A DNA stretch of 64,000 nt. Source: Flavobacteriaceae bacterium UBA3339 (lineage in GTDB: Bacteria > Bacteroidota > Bacteroidia > Flavobacteriales > Flavobacteriaceae). A program made the position numbers and the translations under genes. The notes under the pieces were generated by a model. It saw nothing but the letters and a program-made list of their open reading frames with translations. It was not told the origin of the DNA and ran no database searches. The stretch spans positions 147,972-211,971 of the forward strand of contig DERN01000010.1 of the NCBI GenBank assembly GCA_002360925.1, written 5' to 3'. Below are positions 51,394-59,137 of the stretch, piece by piece (the stretch's first letter is position 1; every line of letters starts with the position of its first letter).

Positions 51394-51735
51394 ATGATAA
51401 AAATATACCACAACCCTCGTTGTAGCAAATCACGCGAAGGTTTATGCGTACTAAATGATTTAAAAAAAGATGTTGAAGTAATTAATTATATCGAAAATCC
51501 TTTAACTTTCGATGAAATTAAAAAAATCATTTCGCTTTTAAACATAAAACCGATAGAATTAGTTAGAACCAAAGAAGCTATTTGGAAAGAAGAATTTAAA
51601 GATAAAGACTTATCCGACGACGAAATCATTCAAGCAATGACCGATAATCCTAAATTAATTGAAAGACCGATTGTTGTAAACGAAAATAAAGCCGTTATAG
51701 CACGTCCTTCAGAAAAAATAAACGAAATTATTTAG
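51394..51735 (+). CDS. ArsC family reductase (arsenate reductase-like)
   Basis: A 113-residue thioredoxin-fold protein with the ArsC motif YHNPRCSKSREGL (Cys near residue 10), the conserved NPKLIERPIVVNENKAVIARP stretch split around Arg residues, and no second Cys needed by thioredoxin-linked forms. The glutaredoxin-linked ArsC family includes true arsenate reductases and YffB-like proteins. No arsenic genes are nearby, so the substrate is uncertain. Confidence 0.85.
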   Translation: MIKIYHNPRCSKSREGLCVLNDLKKDVEVINYIENPLTFDEIKKIISLLNIKPIELVRTKEAIWKEEFKDKDLSDDEIIQAMTDNPKLIERPIVVNENKAVIARPSEKINEII

Positions 51736-51790
51736 TGTTTCATTTCCAGTATTTAACATTAAATTTAGAATAAAATCCTTTATCTGGCGC

Positions 51791-51798
51791 TATTTTTG
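51791..51798 (+). promoter_or_regulatory. Promoter -7 element of receptor gene
   Basis: TATTTTTG (TAnnTTTG), 31 bases before the ATG at 51830. Confidence 0.55.
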
Positions 51799-51829
51799 CT
51801 AGGAAACTAAAAACTCAAAAAATAAAAAT

Positions 51830-54295
51830 ATGAAAGCAATAAATTACGTTTATTGTTCAGTATTTGCTTTAGCTACAACCGTTGGTTTTGCACAAGATCA
51901 AAATCAGGTTTATTTAAAAGGGACTGTTGTAGAAGCTTCTACGAACACACCTTTAGAATATGCTAGTATTACGGTTGAAAGCACTTCGAATCCTAACAAT
52001 ATTACAGGAGATATGTCTGATAGTTCCGGAAACTTCAACATTCCTGTTACGCCCGACACTTACCAAATTAGAATTGAATATTTGGGTTATAAAACCTATG
52101 TAATCGATTCTAAAGAAATCACTTCTTCTACAACTTTAGGTTTAATCAAGATCGAAGGCGATAGTGAAATTTTGGACGGCGTTGTGATTGAAGCAAAAAG
52201 AGCTGCTGTTGAATTAAAATTAGATAAACGTATTTATAATGTTGCCGATGATAATATTGTAAAAGGCGGAACTGCAAGTGATGTTTTAGATAATATTCCG
52301 TCTGTTGAAGTAGATTCCGACGGAAATGTAAGTCTTAGAGGGAACGATTCGGTTAAGGTTTTAATCGACGGAAAACCTTCGGGAATGGCTTCGAACATTG
52401 CCGATGCTTTAAAAATGATTTCTTCGGACGCTTTAGATCGAGTTGAAGTTATTACAAATCCTTCTGCTCGTTACGAAGCCGAAGGCGGCGCCGGAATCAT
52501 CAACATTATTCTTAAAAAAGGAAAAAATAACGGCGTAAACGGAAGTATTACTGCAAATGCTGGCGACCCAACAAGTTACGGAGCAAACGCAAGTTTAAAT
52601 GTTCGCGATAAAGATTATAATTTTTATACCAATTTAGGTTATAGCAAAAACAAAACGTTTGGAAACTCGTTAAACGAATCTCAATATTTCAATGAAGATG
52701 GTTCAACGTCGAAATACGTAAACGAATATTCTAACAGTGAGCGTTTACGCGAAGGTTTCAACGGAAATTTTGGTTTTGAATGGAATTTAACCGATAAATT
52801 AACTTGGAATCAAGGTTTCACTTACAGAAAAAGTAATGGAGATAATCCGCGTACTTTAAATTACGATAATTACGATGCCAACAAAAATTTATTGTATCGA
52901 AATACACGTGAAACTGCCGAAGACGATTTAAAAGAAACGGTAGAATATACAACAGATTTTACATATAAATTCAACGATAAAGGACATCAGTTATTTGTTT
53001 CAGGAAGTGTTAATAAAGATAAAGACATCGAAGATTCTAACATTTCTACCTTTGACCAAAACAATATTGTTCAGGCAAGCGATATTACAAAAGCAACCGA
53101 AAATTCATTGCGTCATATTGCCCGAGTTGATTATGTTCTTCCCTTAAATGAAAACAGTCAGTTCGAAGCCGGTTATTTAGGAACTTTTAATGATTTGAAT
53201 ACTAAATTCAACATCAATTCTTTAAATGATTCTGGAGATTATGTTCCGAACGATTTGTTTAAAAACGATTTAGAATATAAAGAAAGAGTTCATGCAATTT
53301 ACACGCAATACGGAAATAAAATAGACAAATTCAGCTATATGTTGGGATTGCGTTGGGAAGCTACCGAAATTGACGTGAACCAATTAACAACAAACGATTT
53401 TAACAATAAAAAATACAACAACTTTTTCCCAAGTGCTTTCTTAAATTATGAATTTACTGACGGAGAAAATATTTCGGCAAGTTACAGTCGCCGTGTAAGC
53501 AGACCTCGCGGTCGTATGTTAAATCCGATTTCGAATTACTCAAGTTCAATCAATTTCTTTATGGGAAATCCTGATTTGGATCCTTCGTTTACAGATGCTT
53601 TCGATTTTGGATATATGAAACGCTGGAATCAGTTTACATTAAACGCTTCGGCTTATTTCAATAAAACAACCGATGCTTTCCAATTTGTACGAAGAATTGA
53701 CGGCGTTAACGAAGAAGGAATTCCGATCAGCATCAGCGGTCCAATTAACTTATCGACCGAATATCGTTATGGTTTAGAATTAAATCTAAGTTATAATCCG
53801 TTCCGTTGGTGGCGTTTAAATGCGAATATGAACTTGTTCCAACAAGCTACGAGAGGCGATTATACATACACCGATTTCGAAGGAAATGTAGTTACGCAAA
53901 ACTTCGATAACGATACGTTTACTTGGTCGGGAAGATTAAATTCTCGTGTAACACTTCCTGCTAAAATCGATTGGCAAACGAATTTCATGTATCGCGGTCC
54001 GCAAACAACAGCGCAAGGAAAATCGTTAGGAAGTGCTTCTGTAAATATGGCTTTAAGCAAAGATATTTTAAAAGACAAAGCTTCTATTACGTTAAATGTT
54101 CAGGATTTGTTCAATTCTCGTAAAATGATGAGAGAAACAAATCTGCCTCAAGCATTTACCTATTCCGAAATGCAATGGAGAGAACGTACAATAAATTTAG
54201 CTTTTACGTATAGATTTAATCAAACAAAAGCGGATCGACAAAAAGATCAACGAAAAAAATCAGCTTCTTCAGAAGATATGGAAGAAATGATGTAA
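51830..54295 (+). CDS. TonB-dependent receptor-like outer-membrane protein
   Basis: An 821-residue outer-membrane barrel. After a signal peptide (YVYCSVFALATTVGFAQ) come a carboxypeptidase-regulatory-like domain (about 25-110), a plug domain (VLDNIPSVEVDSDGNVSLRG, VKVLIDGKPSG, ITNPSARYEAEGGAGIINI) and a C-terminal barrel (OMP_b-brl_3 class). Members of this group lack a clear TonB box and their substrates are mostly unknown. The end is Lys/Glu-rich (KASSEDMEEMM is close to the tail) instead of a terminal aromatic residue. Single gene with its own terminator. Confidence 0.9.
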   Translation: MKAINYVYCSVFALATTVGFAQDQNQVYLKGTVVEASTNTPLEYASITVESTSNPNNITGDMSDSSGNFNIPVTPDTYQIRIEYLGYKTYVIDSKEITSSTTLGLIKIEGDSEILDGVVIEAKRAAVELKLDKRIYNVADDNIVKGGTASDVLDNIPSVEVDSDGNVSLRGNDSVKVLIDGKPSGMASNIADALKMISSDALDRVEVITNPSARYEAEGGAGIINIILKKGKNNGVNGSITANAGDPTSYGANASLNVRDKDYNFYTNLGYSKNKTFGNSLNESQYFNEDGSTSKYVNEYSNSERLREGFNGNFGFEWNLTDKLTWNQGFTYRKSNGDNPRTLNYDNYDANKNLLYRNTRETAEDDLKETVEYTTDFTYKFNDKGHQLFVSGSVNKDKDIEDSNISTFDQNNIVQASDITKATENSLRHIARVDYVLPLNENSQFEAGYLGTFNDLNTKFNINSLNDSGDYVPNDLFKNDLEYKERVHAIYTQYGNKIDKFSYMLGLRWEATEIDVNQLTTNDFNNKKYNNFFPSAFLNYEFTDGENISASYSRRVSRPRGRMLNPISNYSSSINFFMGNPDLDPSFTDAFDFGYMKRWNQFTLNASAYFNKTTDAFQFVRRIDGVNEEGIPISISGPINLSTEYRYGLELNLSYNPFRWWRLNANMNLFQQATRGDYTYTDFEGNVVTQNFDNDTFTWSGRLNSRVTLPAKIDWQTNFMYRGPQTTAQGKSLGSASVNMALSKDILKDKASITLNVQDLFNSRKMMRETNLPQAFTYSEMQWRERTINLAFTYRFNQTKADRQKDQRKKSASSEDMEEMM

Positions 54296-54300
54296 TAAAC

Positions 54301-54332
54301 AAAGTCTGAAGCGCAATCTTCAGACTTTTTTA
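54301..54332 (+). terminator. Terminator of receptor gene
   Basis: AAAGTCTGAAG and CTTCAGACTTT around a 6-base loop, followed by T-run. Confidence 0.9.
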
Positions 54333-54367
54333 TTTGGTAACTTTACAACAACTAAAACTCTTATATT

Positions 54368-55300
54368 TTGAATTCAACCTTAAAAGGAATTATTTACGTT
54401 GCTTTAGGCGCAAGCAGCTACGGAATGTTGGCAACGTTTGTAAAAATCGCATATCAACAAAGTTTTACAACTGCCGAAGTTACCACATCGCAATATGTTT
54501 TTGCTATTATTTGTTTGTTGTTTTTAAATTTCATGATTCGTAATAAACCTTTAGAAAAGGCAACAAATCAAGATTTAAAAAGATTGATTTTAAGCGGAAC
54601 TTCGATGGGTTTTACCAGCGTGTTGTATTATCTTTCGGTTCGATATATCAACGCGAGTATTGCAGTTGTTTTGTTAATGCAATCTGTCTGGATTGGAGTT
54701 TTGATTGAAACAATCATCGATAAATCCAAAATTTCATTGTCTAAAATTGCAGCAGTTGTTTTGGTTTTAATCGGAACCGTTTTAGCAACCAATATCTTAA
54801 AAAACGAATTAATTTTTGATTTTAAAGGTTATTTATTCGGTTTTTTAGCAGCAATTTCATTTTCAATTACGTTATATAGCACAAATAGTGTTGCAAAACA
54901 TTTACATCCTTATAAACGAACCTTGTTTATGCTTTTTGGCGGCGCAATCATCGTTTTGTTTTTCACCCTTTTTACACAAATATTACCAACTTATTTTCAG
55001 ATCGAAATAGTTTCGAAAGAATTCGTTTTTATAAAACCATTCGATTCTTCGATTTTGTACACTTGGGGAATTTTGCTATCGGTCTTAGGAACTGTTTTAC
55101 CACCTATTTTACTTAACAAAGGGTTCCCTTTAGTCGGCGTTGGTTTAGGAAGTATTGTTTCGGCTTTAGAATTACCCGTTTCAGTTACTTGCGCTTTTAT
55201 CTTTTTAAACGAAAGTGTTTTATTTATTCAATGGATCGGAATTTTTGTGATTTTGGGTGCAATTATTATGATTAATTGGAATCTTTTAATAAAACGATAG
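54368..55300 (+). CDS. DMT family transporter (EamA)
   Basis: A 310-residue exporter with ten membrane segments in two EamA repeats (first GIIYVALGASSYGMLATFVKIA, second GYLFGFLAAISFSITLYSTN). EamA proteins export amino acids or other metabolites. The start appears to be TTG at 54368, since the first ATG would cut the first membrane helix. Ends before a terminator. Confidence 0.88.
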   Translation: MNSTLKGIIYVALGASSYGMLATFVKIAYQQSFTTAEVTTSQYVFAIICLLFLNFMIRNKPLEKATNQDLKRLILSGTSMGFTSVLYYLSVRYINASIAVVLLMQSVWIGVLIETIIDKSKISLSKIAAVVLVLIGTVLATNILKNELIFDFKGYLFGFLAAISFSITLYSTNSVAKHLHPYKRTLFMLFGGAIIVLFFTLFTQILPTYFQIEIVSKEFVFIKPFDSSILYTWGILLSVLGTVLPPILLNKGFPLVGVGLGSIVSALELPVSVTCAFIFLNESVLFIQWIGIFVILGAIIMINWNLLIKR

Positions 55301-55328
55301 CGAAACACAAACATATCTAACGAATTTC

Positions 55329-55361
55329 AAAAAATCTATCAGTATTTTGATAGATTTTTTT
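55329..55361 (+). terminator. Terminator of DMT transporter gene
   Basis: AAAATCTATCA and TGATAGATTTT around a 6-base loop, then T-run. Confidence 0.85.
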
Positions 55362-55371
55362 ATTTTATTAA

Positions 55372-55402
55372 TTGACTCTAAAGTAAATTTTATTTATGTT
55401 TG
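55372..55402 (+). promoter_or_regulatory. Promoter of the DUF2089-SdpI operon
   Basis: TTG at 55372-55374, 20-base spacer, then TATGTTTG at 55395-55402. This fits the Bacteroidota TTG/TAnnTTTG pair with near-ideal spacing. It lies 38 bases before the first gene. Confidence 0.65.
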
Positions 55403-55440
55403 TATAAACAAAATTAAAAACAGTTTTAATTTTATTAAAA

Positions 55441-55713
55441 ATGAAAGCAAAATTACCAACACAATGTCCCAGTTGCGAAAACCTTTTAAGTGTTTCACAA
55501 TTATTGTGCGAACATTGTAGCACAACTGTTCAAGGAAATTATCCTTTGCCGATATTTTTAAAACTTTCGCCTAAAGAACAAGAGTTTATTTTACAATTTT
55601 TCTTAGCAAGCGGAAGTTTAAAAGAAATGGCTGCACAATTGGGCGTAAGTTACCCAACAGTTCGTAACCAATTAGACGATATGATACAACATATAAAAGA
55701 CTTAAATATTTAA
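55441..55713 (+). CDS. DUF2089 family zinc-ribbon regulator
   Basis: A 90-residue protein with an N-terminal zinc ribbon (CPSC near residue 9-12 and CEHC near 24-27) and a C-terminal helix-turn-helix (EMAAQLGVSYPTVRNQLDDM) like a sigma-70 region 4. Matches DUF2089. It heads a six-gene run of membrane proteins and is the likely regulator of that operon. Confidence 0.85.
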   Translation: MKAKLPTQCPSCENLLSVSQLLCEHCSTTVQGNYPLPIFLKLSPKEQEFILQFFLASGSLKEMAAQLGVSYPTVRNQLDDMIQHIKDLNI

Positions 55714-55718
55714 ACCTT

Positions 55719-56297
55719 ATGAAGAAGATTTTACAAATTTTATTAAATCCATTTGCAACGATTAGCGATAAAAAGCAAACAACTATTGGTATTATAAGTT
55801 TTGTTTTAGGAATAATGATATCTTATTTTATGCAAATGAAGATTGAAGTTATTGGAATAAATTCAGTTAGTAATTATAAAGTGATTACTATTATCATAAA
55901 TCAAAGTATTAACTTTTTTACGCTAACATTAGTACTTTATGGATTAGGTAAGTTTATAAACAAAAAAACACGCATTATAGATATTATAAATAGTGTTTTA
56001 ATAGCTTTAATTCCAATTTATATCGGTTTGTTTCAAAACACAAACAACTTTGTTGTCAATGAAGGAAGAAAAGTTTTTTCAGCAATAGAAAATAAAGCAA
56101 TACATCAATACCAACCATCAATTTTATTTTTGTTCACAGCAATAATCGTAATTCTATTAGTTGTTTACTACATCTATCTACTTTTTATTGGATTTAAAAC
56201 CGCTACAAATGCCAAAAAAATAGGACAATATGCGCTGTTTTTTATCTTATTAATTGTCACCAATATTTTAACATCTACATTAACCAATTTAATATAA
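55719..56297 (+). CDS. Yip1-like membrane protein
   Basis: A 192-residue protein with five hydrophobic segments and little else. The N-terminus (LNPFATISDKKQTTIGIISF) resembles Yip1-domain membrane proteins. I am not certain of the family. Starts five bases after DUF2089, in the same operon. Confidence 0.6.
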   Translation: MKKILQILLNPFATISDKKQTTIGIISFVLGIMISYFMQMKIEVIGINSVSNYKVITIIINQSINFFTLTLVLYGLGKFINKKTRIIDIINSVLIALIPIYIGLFQNTNNFVVNEGRKVFSAIENKAIHQYQPSILFLFTAIIVILLVVYYIYLLFIGFKTATNAKKIGQYALFFILLIVTNILTSTLTNLI

Positions 56298-56302
56298 ATA
56301 TC

Positions 56303-57658
56303 ATGAAAAATTTCATCTTTTTATTTAGCTTAGTATTCAGCTTTTCTTTGTTTGCACAAGTTGAAGGAACCTGGAATGGAACAATTGAAATTCCTTCAAA
56401 TGGATTATCTTTTGTGCTACATGTTTCTAAGGAAAACAATGAATTAAAAGCAACTTTCGACAGTCCTGATCAAGCTGCCTTTGGTATTCAAATGCCTGAG
56501 ATACGTTTTGAAAATAAAACACTTTTTTTGAAATATCCTCAAATGATGATGACCTATGAAGGCAAACTTGTTGATGAGCAAAACATCAAAGGAACTTTCA
56601 CACAAGGCGGTCAATCATTTACTTTAAATTTACAAAAAGGAGAATTTAAACGAAACCGTCCGCAAGAACCAAAACCTCCGTTTGCTTATAAATCCGAAGA
56701 TATTACATTCGAAAATAAAGAAGCCGGAATTAAATTAGCCGGAACCTTAACAATGCCTAACAACAAAGGAAAATTTCCAGCAGTTATTTTAGTCGCTGGA
56801 AGTGGTCCAAATGATCGAAACGAAGAAATTTTTGGGCATAAACCTTTTTTAGTTATTGCCGATTATTTAACTAAAAACGGATATGCAGTTTTAAGATATG
56901 ATAAACGTGGAGTAGTACACTCGGAAGGTGATTTTTCATCTGCTACTGTTTTTGATTTTGCTAGCGATGCCAAAGCTGCGATTAATTATTTAAGAAACAG
57001 AAAAGAAATAGATACTAAAAAAATTGGAGTTTTAGGACATAGCGAAGGCGGACAAGTAGCACAAATTGTTGCTTCGCAAGATGCTTCACTAGGCTTTATT
57101 ATTTTAATGGCAAGTCCAGGTATTAAAGGTAATGAAGTTTTAGTTCTACAAAATGATGCTCTTTCAAAAGCAATGGGAATTCCAGAATTTACACGTACTT
57201 TAAATAAAAAAGTAAACGAAAACACTTATGAAATCATTATGAAAAATGATTCAAAAGAAAAAGCAGAAAGAGAATTGAAAGAATATTATAAAACAACTCT
57301 TCATTTTAAAAATCTAACAAATGAAGAATTAGATAATCAAATTAAAGGCTTGTATACTGAACATATTCGTCAATTATTATCATTCGATCCACAAGACTAT
57401 TTACCAAAAATCAACTGTGAGGTTTTAGCCTTAAACGGCACAAAAGATTTACAAGTTACAAGTGTTGAAAATTTAGCGGGAATTGCAAAAGGCTTAGGAA
57501 TAAAAGGTAAGCTACAAATCACTTCATATGAAGGTTTAAACCATCTATTTCAAAAAGCCGAAACTGGTTTACCTGATGAATACGGAACAATTGAAACCAC
57601 AATTGAGCCAAAAGTTTTAGAAAACATTACAAAGTGGTTAAACGAAAAAGTAAAATAA
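56303..57658 (+). CDS. Alpha/beta hydrolase with N-terminal extension
   Basis: A 451-residue exported hydrolase with signal peptide (FIFLFSLVFSFSLFAQ). An N-terminal beta domain (about 20-130, VEGTWNGTIEIPS) is followed by an alpha/beta hydrolase (about 140-451) with the nucleophile elbow GHSEGGQVAQ near 250, the Asp in LNGTKDLQV near 380 and the His in GLNHLFQKA. Relatives act as esterases or peptidases; substrate unknown. Stop overlaps the next start (TAATG). Confidence 0.85.
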   Translation: MKNFIFLFSLVFSFSLFAQVEGTWNGTIEIPSNGLSFVLHVSKENNELKATFDSPDQAAFGIQMPEIRFENKTLFLKYPQMMMTYEGKLVDEQNIKGTFTQGGQSFTLNLQKGEFKRNRPQEPKPPFAYKSEDITFENKEAGIKLAGTLTMPNNKGKFPAVILVAGSGPNDRNEEIFGHKPFLVIADYLTKNGYAVLRYDKRGVVHSEGDFSSATVFDFASDAKAAINYLRNRKEIDTKKIGVLGHSEGGQVAQIVASQDASLGFIILMASPGIKGNEVLVLQNDALSKAMGIPEFTRTLNKKVNENTYEIIMKNDSKEKAERELKEYYKTTLHFKNLTNEELDNQIKGLYTEHIRQLLSFDPQDYLPKINCEVLALNGTKDLQVTSVENLAGIAKGLGIKGKLQITSYEGLNHLFQKAETGLPDEYGTIETTIEPKVLENITKWLNEKVK

Positions 57659-58146
57659 TGAAACCTTTATTTCAAGAAAGTCAACGTTTTAATCAATGGT
57701 GGCTTTGGCTCATTATCTTTTTTGCATGTAGTTTCCCTTTTATTGGTTTTGTGCAACAAATTATTTTAGGTAAACCTTTTGGAAACAACCCAATGAGCAA
57801 TAACGGTTTAATAATTTCACTTGTTTTTTCTATTGCAATTATGGCTTTGTTTTATGCAATTCAATTGAAAACCGAAATTACCGATGAGGCTATTTCCTTT
57901 CGTTTTGTTCCATTTATGAAACGTACGTATCCTTTTAATGAAATAGAAAGTTATGAAGTTATTCACTACGGTTTTGTTGGCGGTTGGGGAATTAGATTTG
58001 GCACAAAATACGGAACGGTTTACAATATAAAAGGAACTAAGGGTTTGTTCGTTAAGCTTAAAAACGGAAAAACATTTATTATCGGAACTCAAAAACCACA
58101 AGAATTGGAAAACATAATCAAAAACATTTCAAATGCTCACAGTTAA
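57658..58146 (+). CDS. PH-like membrane protein (DUF6141-like)
   Basis: A 162-residue protein with two N-terminal membrane helices and a C-terminal beta-rich PH-like part (TYPFNEIESYEVIHYGFVGGWGIRFG, LKNGKTFIIGTQKPQEL). This layout is seen in YcxB/bPH-type proteins. Start and stop overlap neighbours (start in TAATG; end overlaps the DUF3784 start by 14 bases), which shows tight translational coupling. Confidence 0.65.
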   Translation: MKPLFQESQRFNQWWLWLIIFFACSFPFIGFVQQIILGKPFGNNPMSNNGLIISLVFSIAIMALFYAIQLKTEITDEAISFRFVPFMKRTYPFNEIESYEVIHYGFVGGWGIRFGTKYGTVYNIKGTKGLFVKLKNGKTFIIGTQKPQELENIIKNISNAHS

Positions 58147-58558
58147 TTTAGTTTGCGCTGGAATAATGTCTTTTTGGGCTGGAATTCTGAACGAAGAAAA
58201 CGCTTCGAGTTTATTATCGGGCTACAATACTATGAGCGACGAAAAGAAAAAAAACGTTGATTTCAAAGCAATTGTCGGCTTATACAAAAAAGTTTTTTAC
58301 GGGATTTCGATTGCTTTCGTTATAAATGGTATTTTGAGTTATTTTTTTACAAACGATCAGCTTTGGGGCTCTATATTAATGTTAATTTTTTGCTGGGGAA
58401 TGCTTCCTTTATTCTTTTTAGGTAAAAAACATGATCCAAACATATATTCTAAATGGCAATATGCAATTAATTATTTTGTTTTAGGATTGCTGTTTTTTGG
58501 TGGATTATTTTTATCTATTTTAATTTATACTTCAGAAGGCGATTTATTAATTAAATAA
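58133..58558 (+). CDS. DUF3784 family membrane protein
   Basis: A 141-residue protein with four hydrophobic segments. The N-terminal LLSGYNTMSDEKKKNVDFKAI motif between the first and second helix is the hallmark of DUF3784. Function unknown. This and the SdpI family are often near each other. Confidence 0.8.
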   Translation: MLTVNLVCAGIMSFWAGILNEENASSLLSGYNTMSDEKKKNVDFKAIVGLYKKVFYGISIAFVINGILSYFFTNDQLWGSILMLIFCWGMLPLFFLGKKHDPNIYSKWQYAINYFVLGLLFFGGLFLSILIYTSEGDLLIK

Positions 58559-58563
58559 CAATT

Positions 58564-58905
58564 ATGGAAAAACTTTTAGAAATTACAAATCCTATGCTTT
58601 TGGGGACTGGCTTTATTTTTATCATTATGGGATTGATTATGTACAAATTTCCTCCAAAAAAGATCAATAGTTTATATGGCTACAGAACGGGAAGTTCTAT
58701 GGAAAGCCAAAAGAAATGGGATTTCGCACAAAAATACAGTGCTAAAATAATGACGTTTGTTGGGATAGGTTTAATTGCGTTTTCATTTACAAGAACCATA
58801 CTTCCTTTTGATGAAGATCAAACAGCTATTTTTGGAGTTTTCGTTTTACTAATGTCAGTTATCATTTTAATTGTAGTTGTAGAAAAACGTTTAAAAAAAA
58901 TATAA
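58564..58905 (+). CDS. SdpI family protein
   Basis: A 113-residue membrane protein with three hydrophobic segments and the conserved NSLYGYRTGSSMESQKKWDFAQK motif between the first two, typical of the YfhL/SdpI group. In Bacillus the SdpI protein gives immunity to the SDP toxin and also acts as a signal receptor. Role here unknown. Last gene of the operon, five bases after DUF3784. Confidence 0.88.
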   Translation: MEKLLEITNPMLLGTGFIFIIMGLIMYKFPPKKINSLYGYRTGSSMESQKKWDFAQKYSAKIMTFVGIGLIAFSFTRTILPFDEDQTAIFGVFVLLMSVIILIVVVEKRLKKI

Positions 58906-59047
58906 TTCTTGTTTTCAATAACACACTTCATCATCAAACTTTACATTTTAAACAAAAATTAAAACCAATTTTAAGTCGAAATTCTCTAAAAAACCAAATT
59001 TTAACAAATTTTAAATTCTTTTTACAATATTTTTAAAAATAAAAACT

Positions 59048-59055
59048 TAGTTTTG
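59048..59055 (+). promoter_or_regulatory. Orphan promoter -7 element
   Basis: TAGTTTTG (TAnnTTTG) in a 230-base gap, with no plus-strand gene after it. It could start a small RNA. Confidence 0.4.
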
Positions 59056-59060
59056 CTTTA

Positions 59061-59137
59061 CCAATCAATCGCTTGTTTTAGTTATAAGACAAGTAATTAG
59101 AAATGCAGCGTCGGCAATTTGTCGGCGCTGTTCTTTT
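59061..59137 (+). ncRNA. Candidate small RNA, about 75 bases
   Basis: After the TAGTTTTG element comes a first small stem (CTTGT/ACAAG, about 59072-59093) and then an 8-base GC-rich stem (59106-59113 with 59123-59130) followed by a T-rich tail, so a short transcript would start and stop inside the gap. It has no open frame of note. It is not SRP RNA, tmRNA or 6S RNA as far as I can see. Confidence 0.3.
59105..59137 (+). terminator. GC-rich terminator hairpin
   Basis: CAGCGTCG with CGGCGCTG (one G-T pair), loop GCAATTTGT, then TTCTTTTA. It touches the stop codon of the convergent radical SAM gene. Confidence 0.6.

Noticed and set aside
54334..54543. Plus-strand frame before the DMT transporter
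   Set aside because: It overlaps the transporter in another phase and has Cys/Arg-rich shadow composition.
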